From assembly GCA_026418955.1 (NCBI GenBank), contig JAOAAI010000056.1, forward strand, positions 1 to 17,989: a stretch of 17,989 nt of DNA. The letters are read 5' to 3'. The first letter of the stretch is position 1. Each line of letters begins with the position of its first letter. Positions 1-6,653 of this stretch are shown here, in pieces. The notes below the pieces were generated by a model, which was not told where the DNA came from, ran no database searches, and saw only the letters and a list, made by a program, of their open reading frames with translations. The position numbers and the translations under genes were made by a program. The stretch comes from Candidatus Goldiibacteriota bacterium (GTDB lineage: Bacteria > Oederibacteriota > PGYV01 > DSYL01).

Positions 1-1
1 T

Positions 2-463
2 GAAAGTGAGAATACTATACCTGTTTACTGGCATCCACTTGATTGCAGAGAATTATTAAATGAGATGTGGACAAATAATTGTTATGTTAATATGCTTGAA
101 GTAAAGGATATTTTATTAAACCCTGATGAACAGGAAGCAGAGAACATTTATAATCAGATAACTACATCTGTGAAAAGTATAGATGATTTTTCATCTCAGA
201 TAATACCAGAAAAAGGAAAATTTATAATGTTGAAAAGAATATTATATGAATTATGGGTATCAGAACAACAAATGCCTGTGAAAGTTGATTTCATACTTCC
301 ATTTAATACTATTAATTTTTTCAGAACAAAATATTGGTTTGTGAAATCATTAGATAATAATTTGGAAATAAAAATGAAACGAATTCATACCGAAGTAAAA
401 CCACCACAGGAAGGTATGATTATAACACTGCCAGTGGAATTTAGGATGAAAAGCTATAATTGA
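2..463 (+). CDS. Unrecognised protein, C-terminal part (5' end outside the window)
   Basis: The reading frame is open from base 2 to a TGA at 461-463, so about 153 C-terminal residues of a longer protein are visible. The first in-frame ATG at 65 is not a convincing start, because the frame continues upstream without a stop and no Shine-Dalgarno sequence precedes that ATG. I do not recognise the family. The visible part is soluble-looking and mixed in composition, with no membrane segment or signal peptide. It has a fairly acidic first half (around LLNPDEQEAENIY) and a more basic C-terminal end containing KMKRIHTEVKPP. The next feature downstream is a decayed phoU-like gene starting about 43 bases later. 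The intact frame beside wreckage suggests this gene is still under selection, but that is inference. Confidence 0.7.
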   Translation, partial: ESENTIPVYWHPLDCRELLNEMWTNNCYVNMLEVKDILLNPDEQEAENIYNQITTSVKSIDDFSSQIIPEKGKFIMLKRILYELWVSEQQMPVKVDFILPFNTINFFRTKYWFVKSLDNNLEIKMKRIHTEVKPPQEGMIITLPVEFRMKSYN

Positions 464-506
464 CATTTATTTGTAATCTGTTATATTTTTTAATTATAAA
501 CTATTG

Positions 507-1139
507 ATGAAAGGAAAAGGAGTATTCATTTTTTTAGAAGATTTTTACTAAAAGATTTAATTTTTTGATAAAGAAATAGATTATGTTGTTCGTGCAGCAA
601 AGCTTTTTAATATAACAAAGGTGAGATTGATATAGAAACGAGAGAAAAAATCAGAGATATAGAACACGAAGGTGATCAGATTGTATACGCTATAATTGAT
701 TATTTAAATAAAACTTTTATTACACCTTTTGATAGGGAAGACATTCATGCGCTTGCAAAAAACTTGATGATGTGAATGACATAATGAATACAATAATTAG
801 CAGATTGAAAATTTATAAAATAAAAAGAACCAATCCTTATTTGATTGAATCTGGAAAAATTATAAAAAGTTAAACGGTGGCTTTATTCTATACGATAAAA
901 GGTTTAGGGGGTATGAAAAATTTTAAAACAATTATTTCTACTTGCATTGATATGAGTAAACTTGAAAGTGAAGCAGATAAATAAAGGGATAGAACTCTTG
1001 AAAATTTACTTGAAAAGGAAAAAAGACTCGATTAAAGTTATCAAATGTAAAAAAAATATATCAAGATGCCAAGACAGTATTGGTTTTATGCAAGGCGATA
1101 GCGCAGGAAATTGAATCAATCCTTTTAAAACAGGTATAA
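507..1139 (+). pseudogene. Decayed PhoU-like (DUF47) phosphate-transport accessory protein
   Basis: Translating piecewise across frames recovers a DUF47/PhoU-like protein, the usual partner of PiT phosphate permeases. Recognisable pieces are KIRDIEHEGDQIVYAIIDYL followed by NKTFITPFDREDIHALAK (about 644-760), then NDIMNTIISRLKIYKIKRTN (about 775-830), then CIDMSKLESEADK (about 943-981) and IAQEIESILLKQV ending at the TAA at 1137-1139. The likely original start is the ATG at 507. The coding frame changes near 620, in the A-run at 757-762, near 1020 and in the 8-A run near 1050. In-frame stops interrupt it at 549, 558, 871 and 982. Length and order fit a roughly 210-residue family member. The downstream permease remnant starts immediately after it. 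Known for the family: DUF47 proteins are cytoplasmic helical-bundle regulators of PiT transporters. The damage is far too extensive for programmed frameshifting. Confidence 0.88.
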
Positions 1140-1140
1140 A

Positions 1141-2102
1141 TTGACAGTAACTTTTCTTGTTGTTGATTTTTTGATTTTTAATTTTTAAATGGCTTCCACG
1201 ATGCTGCGCAAACTGAATAACAACTGTTGTTTTAACAAGGGTTTTTAACTTCAAAACTGGCTGTTTTATGGACGGCATTTTTTATTTTATTGCATTTTTA
1301 TTTTTTGGAACACAAAACAAAGAAAATAATAAATTTTGGAATGGTAAAGGATGAAATTCATTTAATAATTTTCGCAACATTAATGGGTGCTTGTATATGG
1401 AATATTCTTACTTGGTATCTTGGATTACCTACGAGTTCTTCACATGCATTGATCGGTAGCTTGGTTGGTTCTACATTGGTAAAAATCGGACACAAAGCAC
1501 TTATATGGAAGGGTATTGCAAAAGCCGCTACTTTTATAGTAATTTCTCTTGTTTTGGGTTTATTTAAGGTATATTGAGTTCATTACTTAATTTATAATAT
1601 TTTTGTCAAAACATCTCCGTTTAAAGTTGACTCTTTATTTAGGAAGGGACAATTGATTTCTGTTGCATTATATAGTTTAGGTCATGGTGGTAATGATGCA
1701 CAAAAGACGATATAATAATGGCACTTGTATATGTTGATGCTCAGCACACAGTTTTACTATGGATTGTTATTTCTTGTCATGCTGCTATTGCGCTAGGTAC
1801 CATGTTTGGTGGTTGGCATATAGTGAAGACAAAGGGGGCAGAAAGTTACAAAGTTAAGACCAGTTGATGGATTTTGTGCAGAAACATCTGCTGTTGCAAG
1901 TTTATTTATGTCAACCAATTTAGGAATTCCGGTAAGCATGATCCATATTATTACAGGAACTATAATGGGAGTTGGTTTTGTAACAAGATTTCCAACTGTT
2001 ATGTAAGACGTTGCTGGAAAGATAATAACTGCATGGATATTAACAATACCTGCTTCTTCATTAATTTCATATCTGACATATAAAATATTTGAACTGTTTT
2101 AA
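1141..2102 (+). pseudogene. Decayed PiT-family inorganic phosphate permease
   Basis: Fragments in several frames match the PiT (PHO4) family of membrane phosphate symporters in order. The N-terminal signature GFHDAA is readable at about 1190-1208. TTVVLTRV lies near 1220-1245. An intact stretch at 1290-1577 contains GLPTSSSHALIGSLVG, one of the two conserved family repeats. LFRKGQLISVALYSLGHGGN followed by DAQKT is at about 1638-1710. ALGTMFGGWHIVKT is at about 1790-1830. The second repeat, KLRPVDGFCAETSAVASLF followed by GIPVSMIHIITGTIMGVG, is at about 1851-1980. The frame breaks near 1150-1215, 1575-1595, 1711 and 1845, with stops at 1575-1577 and 2004-2006 and the original stop at 2100-2102. 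The 95-residue open frame at 1290-1577 is only one surviving fragment. The last bases overlap the stop codon of the opposing glycosyltransferase gene. Confidence 0.9.
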
Positions 2103-3967
2103 TGTTTCAGAATTTCTTTTATTGTAGCAGAATATTTTTTTAATAAATGATTGTAAAATCCTAAATTCATTTTAATTATTTCAATGAATCTCTGTTTGGA
2201 AAATATTGGCCCACGTATAATAATTGATAATTTATCATAAAATTCTGCCAGGTTTTTATCTACAATAAGATTTTTTCCAAGATTTAATGTCTGTAAATAA
2301 CCTTCAGGGACTATTCTTTTAAAATGTCCAATTCTTGAGTTTATATAAGCTGGTAATCTTGAAAGTAATGGATCTGCAAGTGCCATCTGATCAAAAATAT
2401 AAACAAAAGGACCTGCATTGTATCCATATACACCTATACCGTAAGGTGTAAAGACAAATTTTTCATTTTTCTGTCTTAATTCTTTTCCTTCTTTTGCCCA
2501 CTTGTTTTCTGGAAGAAAACCATTTTTTAATTTTTTATATAAAGAAGAGTATTCATAGTAGTAAGTAATTTCATCAGCAACTATATTTTTATAAGGATAT
2601 ATATAATTTAAATAACCATTATAAAATAAAGGTGAACTCGGTTTGGTATATACACCCCATGATATGATAAATAAGATTGAAAACAACCATAGTTTTTTAT
2701 TTTCTTCAAAAATTTTATATACAGATAGAATACATATTGATATCAAAAATGGAATGGTGAATAATCTACCACTCATAAAATCACAACCAATAAGAGAAAT
2801 ATAGAAAAGATAAATAATAATTCCGATTGATAGAAAAATATATTTTGTTTCTTTTCTGAATAAAAATGTGATAGATATTGCTATTAATATAGTTATAAAT
2901 GTAATAGGACTTCTAATCATAATATCAGTAAAATATATACCAGATGAATACATTATTATAAATAAAGGAATTGAATGATGAGTTTTTGCATAATAGGTAT
3001 TTGGAAAAGGAAAACCATAATATATTATTGAAAATACCTCCCATAAAAAAATAGGAAAAATACCATAAATAATGTATTTAATTGAATTTTTAAATCCAAT
3101 TTTATATGAGTAATAAGCAATGGGAGGAATATAAAATAAAATATTATCTTGTCTTGTTATTGTTGCAAGAGAAGCAATGAAGGTTAAAATGAAAAGATTT
3201 TTTTCTGAAAATTTATTTTTAGTATAAAAAAAGAAAAATGCCGCAGCTAAAAAATAAAGCAATGGATTTTCAAGTCCTGATGTTGCATATTCAATAAATG
3301 GTTTTGAAAAAAGTATTGTTAAAAAAATTATTATTTTGTTACTAAATGAAATGGAAGTTTTATATAGTATTATTAGAGTTAAAACTGATAAAATAATTGA
3401 AGTGATGTAGACAACATTAAATATATTTTTAGTAAAGAAATAAAAAGAAGAAAGAATAAATAACCAAAGTGGATGAGTGAATACCTGGACTCGTTCAACA
3501 ATATTCCAGCGTAATCCATACCCATTTACAAAATTATCAATTACTCTGAAAGTAATATAAGCATCGTCACATATCCATGCAGTTTTTATTATTAAAATTA
3601 TAATTATAAAAATAAGTTCAAAAATACATAACTTATATAATAAATTTATTTTTTTTAAGTGCGTTTTTATATTTTTTGTTATTTCCAGATTTTTATTATT
3701 AAATAAATAAATATAAATTATAGAAAGTAAATAGTTTAAAGACAAGAATATAACTATTACTATAAAAACCGATGTTTTATTGTCTATTTTAAAGTAAGTA
3801 ATATTGAGATTATATATTATAAAAATAAATAACACGGAATATACAAAGATAAAAAAGAAATAAAGGTTTTTTTTGAAAAGAAAAAATATTAAAAGTGTAA
3901 GGGATAAAATAAAAATAAGCAAATAAATATTAAATATTTCATTTGATATTAAATAATATAAAATCAT
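2099..3967 (-). CDS. Multi-spanning membrane glycosyltransferase, GT-C superfamily, AftB-like
   Basis: This 622-residue protein has many hydrophobic segments over residues 1-440 and a C-terminal soluble domain of about 180 residues, presumably extracytoplasmic. Motifs typical of AftB-like polyprenyl-phosphate-dependent transferases are present: a DD pair (D134-D135) in DDAYITFRVIDNFVNGYGL, then ERVQVFTHPLW (residues 159-169), TSGLENPLLY (229-238), TRQDN (271-275), PNTYYAKT (322-329) and GCDFMSGRLF (394-403). In GT-C enzymes the acidic residues of the first outer loop are catalytic. The substrate is unknown; mycobacterial AftB transfers arabinose, but that specificity should not be carried over. 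No Shine-Dalgarno sequence precedes the ATG, and an extended -10 element lies 8 bases upstream. A second large GT-C-type gene lies in this window at 6654-8690. Confidence 0.75.
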   Translation of the reverse strand: MILYYLISNEIFNIYLLIFILSLTLLIFFLFKKNLYFFFIFVYSVLFIFIIYNLNITYFKIDNKTSVFIVIVIFLSLNYLLSIIYIYLFNNKNLEITKNIKTHLKKINLLYKLCIFELIFIIIILIIKTAWICDDAYITFRVIDNFVNGYGLRWNIVERVQVFTHPLWLFILSSFYFFTKNIFNVVYITSIILSVLTLIILYKTSISFSNKIIIFLTILFSKPFIEYATSGLENPLLYFLAAAFFFFYTKNKFSEKNLFILTFIASLATITRQDNILFYIPPIAYYSYKIGFKNSIKYIIYGIFPIFLWEVFSIIYYGFPFPNTYYAKTHHSIPLFIIMYSSGIYFTDIMIRSPITFITILIAISITFLFRKETKYIFLSIGIIIYLFYISLIGCDFMSGRLFTIPFLISICILSVYKIFEENKKLWLFSILFIISWGVYTKPSSPLFYNGYLNYIYPYKNIVADEITYYYEYSSLYKKLKNGFLPENKWAKEGKELRQKNEKFVFTPYGIGVYGYNAGPFVYIFDQMALADPLLSRLPAYINSRIGHFKRIVPEGYLQTLNLGKNLIVDKNLAEFYDKLSIIIRGPIFSKQRFIEIIKMNLGFYNHLLKKYSATIKEILKH

Positions 3968-3975
3968 TACTTTGT

Positions 3976-3984
3976 ATTATATCA
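3976..3984 (-). promoter_or_regulatory. Extended -10 promoter abutting the AftB-like gene start
   Basis: On the minus strand the sequence reads TGATATAAT, an extended -10 (TGnTATAAT) perfectly matching consensus, with TATAAT at 3981-3976. No good -35 lies 16-18 bases upstream, which is common for extended -10 promoters. Only 8 bases separate the hexamer from the ATG at 3967, so transcription would start at or within about 2 bases of the start codon. Confidence 0.5.
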
Positions 3985-4016
3985 ATTAAATTGTAAAAAT
4001 GGAATATAAAATCAAC

Positions 4017-4044
4017 TTGAAATATGAGTTTGTTATATTATAAT
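4017..4044 (+). promoter_or_regulatory. Sigma70-type promoter for the lipoprotein/IMPase unit
   Basis: TTGAAA at 4017-4022 and TATAAT at 4039-4044 are separated by 16 bases. Transcription would begin near 4051, just ahead of the ribosome binding site at 4065-4071. It is divergent from the promoter of the AftB-like gene. Confidence 0.6.
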
Positions 4045-4064
4045 ATTAAAAAAACAGTAAAATG

Positions 4065-4071
4065 AAAGGAG
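4065..4071 (+). promoter_or_regulatory. Ribosome binding site that sets the lipoprotein start
   Basis: AAAGGAG lies 8 bases before the ATG at 4080. An in-frame ATG at 4062 overlaps this site and has no Shine-Dalgarno sequence of its own, so 4080 is the likely start. It also places the signal peptide directly at the N-terminus. Confidence 0.75.
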
Positions 4072-4079
4072 ATAATAAA

Positions 4080-4511
4080 ATGAAGAATAAAGGATTTTTG
4101 ATATTTATATTTTTAATATTTTTTTACGGATGTGGTCAGGAATTTGATGTAACCATTTATAATAAATCCGGTATAGTATATAGTGGATATAATGATGTAA
4201 CATGGATAGCAATAAGTGCTGGTATAAAAAATATAGATGGTACAAATATAACATTTTTACCGTCAGGTGTAGCAATGAGTGAGAATGATGTGAACGCAAC
4301 AAACAGTATAACATTAAGGGCTCGAGAAAATGAAACCTTATCTGTTCATGCAAATGGATATGAATATATCTATGATGGTAGTGGTAATACAACAGGGGTA
4401 TCTGCTTTTGAAATAGACACAGTGGAGCAGGTCCTTTATGGTGAATTTTTAAGTGAACCGCGCTGGTATGCTGCAGTATATAAGGATAATATTGTAATTT
4501 ATAAAAAATAA
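4080..4511 (+). CDS. Small predicted lipoprotein of unknown function
   Basis: The predicted protein has 143 residues. It begins with K2-K4, a hydrophobic stretch (residues 6-16) and a lipobox-like FYGC with the lipidated cysteine at position 18. This suggests export by Sec, lipidation and signal peptidase II cleavage, leaving a mature part of about 126 residues. The mature part is rich in small polar and aromatic residues and looks like a beta-rich domain (for example NDVTWIAISAGIKNIDG, and RWYAAVYKDNIVIYKK at the end). It has no cysteine beyond C18. I do not recognise a family. The stop codon is 3 bases before the ATG of the inositol-monophosphatase-like gene, so the two are probably co-transcribed from the promoter at 4017-4044. 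Position 4 of the lipobox is certain (G-C); the aromatic residues before it are less typical than L-[AS]-G-C. Confidence 0.72.
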   Translation: MKNKGFLIFIFLIFFYGCGQEFDVTIYNKSGIVYSGYNDVTWIAISAGIKNIDGTNITFLPSGVAMSENDVNATNSITLRARENETLSVHANGYEYIYDGSGNTTGVSAFEIDTVEQVLYGEFLSEPRWYAAVYKDNIVIYKK

Positions 4512-4514
4512 ATA

Positions 4515-5288
4515 ATGTTTAAAGTTTTATATAATATTTTTATAGAATGTAGATCCTATATATTAAAGGGTTTATCGGCAAAAACATTAATTAGGAATAA
4601 AAAAGGCGACTTAACAAAATATTTTGATAAATTTATAGAAAATAAAATCATTACCGAATTAAAAAATAAATGTCCACTTAAAGCACAAATAATATCAGAA
4701 GAATTATCAAAATCCGTAAAAATAAATAAAAGTAAATCGGGGAATTATAATTATATTATTATAGATCCTGTTGATGGTTCTGATAATTATACCATTAAAA
4801 TTCCTTTTGTATGTATGGGCATATCAATTTTTGATGATAAATTTAATCCAATTTATTCTTTTGTGGGTAATTATTATTCCTGTGATTGGATTTATGCTGA
4901 TGAAAATAAAATTGTATTTAATAAAAAATACAAACATAATTATGATGAAAGAAATAAAAAGTTACTAATTTTTACTTTTTCAAAATTAAAATTAAATATG
5001 AAAATGCAGAATTTACTAACTAAATTTGATATTATAAGATCTTTAGGAGCTACAATTGGAGAAATGATGCTTGTGGCAATGAACAGAGCTGAGGCTTTTA
5101 TTGACATTCGAGGAAAATTAACATTTGAAAATTTTGCACCATTTTTTCTTATAGCAAAACATACAAGTTTAAAATTAGTGAATGAAAAAGGAGAGGAAAT
5201 AAAATTGAAAAATTTTTCTCTAACAAAAAAATATAAAATAATTTTTACTAATGAAAAAAATTTAAAAAGTATAATAAAAAATGTATAG
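4515..5288 (+). CDS. Inositol monophosphatase-family protein (divergent)
   Basis: The 257-residue protein has the length of SuhB/IMPase-family Mg2+-dependent sugar-phosphate phosphatases. Two metal-site motifs are recognisable: SEE at residues 61-63 (the GEE motif) and DPVDGSDNY at 84-92 (the DPIDGT motif, with D84 and D87 the metal ligands). The third motif, normally WDxAAG, appears as FENFAP at 204-209, placing E205 where the third catalytic aspartate usually stands. The flanking sequence (RSLGATIGEMMLVAMNRAEA at 175-194, FLIAK at 211-215) still follows the family pattern. It is a cytoplasmic protein with no signal peptide. No Shine-Dalgarno sequence precedes the ATG, and the upstream stop is 3 bases away, so translation is probably coupled to the lipoprotein gene. 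The substrate is unknown (inositol phosphate, fructose bisphosphate and PAP are all family options), and activity may be altered. Confidence 0.72.
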   Translation: MFKVLYNIFIECRSYILKGLSAKTLIRNKKGDLTKYFDKFIENKIITELKNKCPLKAQIISEELSKSVKINKSKSGNYNYIIIDPVDGSDNYTIKIPFVCMGISIFDDKFNPIYSFVGNYYSCDWIYADENKIVFNKKYKHNYDERNKKLLIFTFSKLKLNMKMQNLLTKFDIIRSLGATIGEMMLVAMNRAEAFIDIRGKLTFENFAPFFLIAKHTSLKLVNEKGEEIKLKNFSLTKKYKIIFTNEKNLKSIIKNV

Positions 5289-5295
5289 TTAGAAT

Positions 5296-5600
5296 TTATT
5301 TTTCTATTGGTAAATTATGCTCTTTCCATTTATTCTTTCCATTTATTCCAACCACTGAAAAAAATAACAATATTTCTAAAGCCCATATCAAAAAGTTTTT
5401 ATGCTACTTTATATGAAAGATGACAACCAATCCCACTGCAGTAAGTTACAAGTATTTTATCTTTTAATATGTTTTCAAGATTTTTTATTTGTTCTGATAC
5501 GGTATCCACTTGTATATTTATAGCCCCTTAATAAATTCTTCAAAAAATGTATTAAAATACTTTTTTGAAATAATGATTAATTATCAAAAATAATTAATTT
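5296..5600 (-). pseudogene. Decayed rhodanese-like sulfurtransferase domain
   Basis: Reading the minus strand gives a single rhodanese domain in pieces. LIIFDN is readable at about 5600-5580 (weak). EEFIKG lies near 5543-5525 and, one frame over, AINIQVDTVSEQIKN follows. LVTYCSGIGCHLSYKVA covers the active-site cysteine loop, then comes KLFDMGFRNIVIFFSGWNKW, then EHNLPIEK and the stop at 5298-5296. Breaks seen: a one-base loss in the run of C at 5524-5527, an in-frame TAA after KVA (a CAA to TAA change would explain it), and a 13-bp tandem duplication at 5322-5347 that shifts the frame just before the end. Removing one copy restores WNKWKEHNLPIEK-stop. The 5' boundary is uncertain. Intact rhodanese domains transfer sulphane sulphur through the loop cysteine; this copy cannot be made as one protein. 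Confidence 0.8.
5322..5347. repeat. Exact 13-bp tandem duplication inside the rhodanese pseudogene
   Basis: The unit CTTTCCATTTATT occurs twice head to tail, at 5322-5334 and 5335-5347, with no mismatch. Its length is not a multiple of three, so the duplication itself is a frameshift. The reading frame on both sides rejoins perfectly if one copy is removed, which identifies it as a mutation rather than ancestral sequence. Confidence 0.92.
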
Positions 5601-5640
5601 TTATAAATAAAGTAAAATATATTAGAAAAAATCTTTTTAC

Positions 5641-5669
5641 TTGACAAAATATTTATTATATGTTATAAC
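5641..5669 (+). promoter_or_regulatory. Sigma70-type promoter of the MerR-GGDEF gene
   Basis: TTGACA at 5641-5646 and TATAAC at 5664-5669 have the optimal 17-base spacer. This gives a start near 5676 and a leader of roughly 95 bases before the ATG at 5770. The spacer is not the 19-20 bases typical of promoters activated by MerR itself, so if the protein binds here it would more likely repress. Confidence 0.65.
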
Positions 5670-5705
5670 TAATATATATAAATTTTTTGTTTAAAAATTT
5701 TTAAC

Positions 5706-5742
5706 AAGGAGATAAAAATAATGGGGTAATAATTATTATCTT
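5706..5742 (+). promoter_or_regulatory. Leader element: strong ribosome site, two-codon frame and AT hairpin
   Basis: AAGGAG at 5706-5711 is followed 9 bases later by ATG GGG TAA (5721-5729), a complete Met-Gly-stop frame with ideal ribosome-site spacing. The flanks can pair (AGATAA at 5710-5715 with TTATCT at 5736-5741), and TAATAATTATTA at 5727-5738 is a perfect palindrome. This could be a minimal leader frame or chance in AT-rich DNA. It lies 40 bases before the real start codon. Confidence 0.35.
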
Positions 5743-5769
5743 AAAAAATCAAAAAGTGGAGTGATTTTT

Positions 5770-6642
5770 ATGAAAGAAACTTTGATTGGAATTGGTGCTG
5801 CAGCAAGATTGAGTGGATTATCAGAAAGAACTTTAAGATATTGGGAGAGTTTAGGGCTTATTAAGCCTTTGCGTCTTCCTTCTGGTCATAGAAAATTTAC
5901 TAAAACTATGATAAAAAAAATCATAGCCATAAGGGATATTTTAAAAAAATATAATTTAAGAATAAATGACCTTATAACTTCTTCAAAATTTTTACAAGAT
6001 GATTTATTAAAAGAAAAGATTTCAACTTCAGAGGTATTTGACCTTCACATGTCATATGATTCAGAAGTTTATAATTATGCCAAGAAATTAGGAAAAATTA
6101 ATCCCCTTACAGGTCTTCCTGATGCTTTGTTTTTTCAACAGGAATTGGCAAGAAAAATTGAAAATGATGAAAAAATTTCGATATGCTATATTGATATGAA
6201 AGATTTTAAATATTATAATAAAAGATATGGTTATGAAAAGGGGGATATGGTTTTAAAATTTTTAGCAAATTTAATTTATGATGTTGTAAAAGAAAACGGA
6301 GAACCAAAAGATTTTGTGAGCCATCTAGGAGGAGATAATTTTGTAATAATGACTAATCCAGAAAGACATGCAAAGTTATGCACTGAACTTATAAAATCAT
6401 TTGATTTATTGATAGAACAGCATTATGAAAAAGAAGATAGAGAAAAGGGATATATTGTAACTCATACAAGACGCGGTGAAGAAGTTAGAACTCCACTTAT
6501 GACTCTTTCAATAAGTGTTGTATCAAATTTGAATAGAAAATTGATACATTTTGCACAAGCAGAAGATATAGCTGGTGAATTAAAACAATATGCTCAGAAA
6601 TTTCCAAAAAGCGAATTTGTAGTTGATAGAAGAATAGGATAA
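5770..6642 (+). CDS. MerR-type DNA-binding domain fused to a degenerate GGDEF domain
   Basis: The 290-residue protein starts at the ATG at 5770, with GGAG 8 bases upstream at 5758-5761; a GTG at 5761 overlaps that site and is unlikely. Residues 5-72 form a MerR-type winged helix (IGAAARLSGLSERTLRYWES, then PSGHRKF). There is a helical linker to about 110. A GGDEF-fold domain runs from PLTGLP (112-117) to the end. The first metal aspartate (D142 in YIDMKDFK) is kept. The signature reads GGDNF (187-191), with asparagine for the usual glutamate. The I-site RxxD is EPKD (178-181), so product feedback is unlikely. The tail YVVDRR-like end (FVVDRRIG) resembles GGDEF domains of response regulators. 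It may be a nucleotide-sensing transcription regulator rather than an active diguanylate cyclase; this is inference. It is convergent with the DUF2723 gene. Confidence 0.8.
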   Translation: MKETLIGIGAAARLSGLSERTLRYWESLGLIKPLRLPSGHRKFTKTMIKKIIAIRDILKKYNLRINDLITSSKFLQDDLLKEKISTSEVFDLHMSYDSEVYNYAKKLGKINPLTGLPDALFFQQELARKIENDEKISICYIDMKDFKYYNKRYGYEKGDMVLKFLANLIYDVVKENGEPKDFVSHLGGDNFVIMTNPERHAKLCTELIKSFDLLIEQHYEKEDREKGYIVTHTRRGEEVRTPLMTLSISVVSNLNRKLIHFAQAEDIAGELKQYAQKFPKSEFVVDRRIG

Positions 6643-6653
6643 AATTTTCAAAT

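Noticed and set aside
1006..1278. Minus-strand open frame of 90 codons
   Set aside because: It is opposite the decayed phoU/PiT genes, has low-complexity composition and no ribosome site. The plus strand carries recognisable family remnants.
1874..2083. Plus-strand open frame of 69 codons
   Set aside because: It is an out-of-frame reading of the permease C-terminal repeat, which is recognisable in the neighbouring frame.
480..2102. Sequencing error as the cause of the frameshifts
   Set aside because: Some breaks are in A-runs and could be errors, but there are also stops by substitution, more than eight breaks in 1.6 kb, and none in the equally A/T-rich 2.2-kb purL or other long genes. Raw-read inspection would settle it.
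4105..4392. Minus-strand His/Tyr/Leu-rich open frame
   Set aside because: It is the antisense of the lipoprotein gene, with a composition typical of shadow frames. No ribosome site.
5576..5598. 9-bp AT hairpin (ATTAATTAT, loop CAAAA, ATAATTAAT) as an operator
   Set aside because: It lies within the probable 5' remnant of the rhodanese pseudogene, is purely A/T, and is 43 bases before the -35 of the next promoter. It is easily chance in AT-rich DNA.
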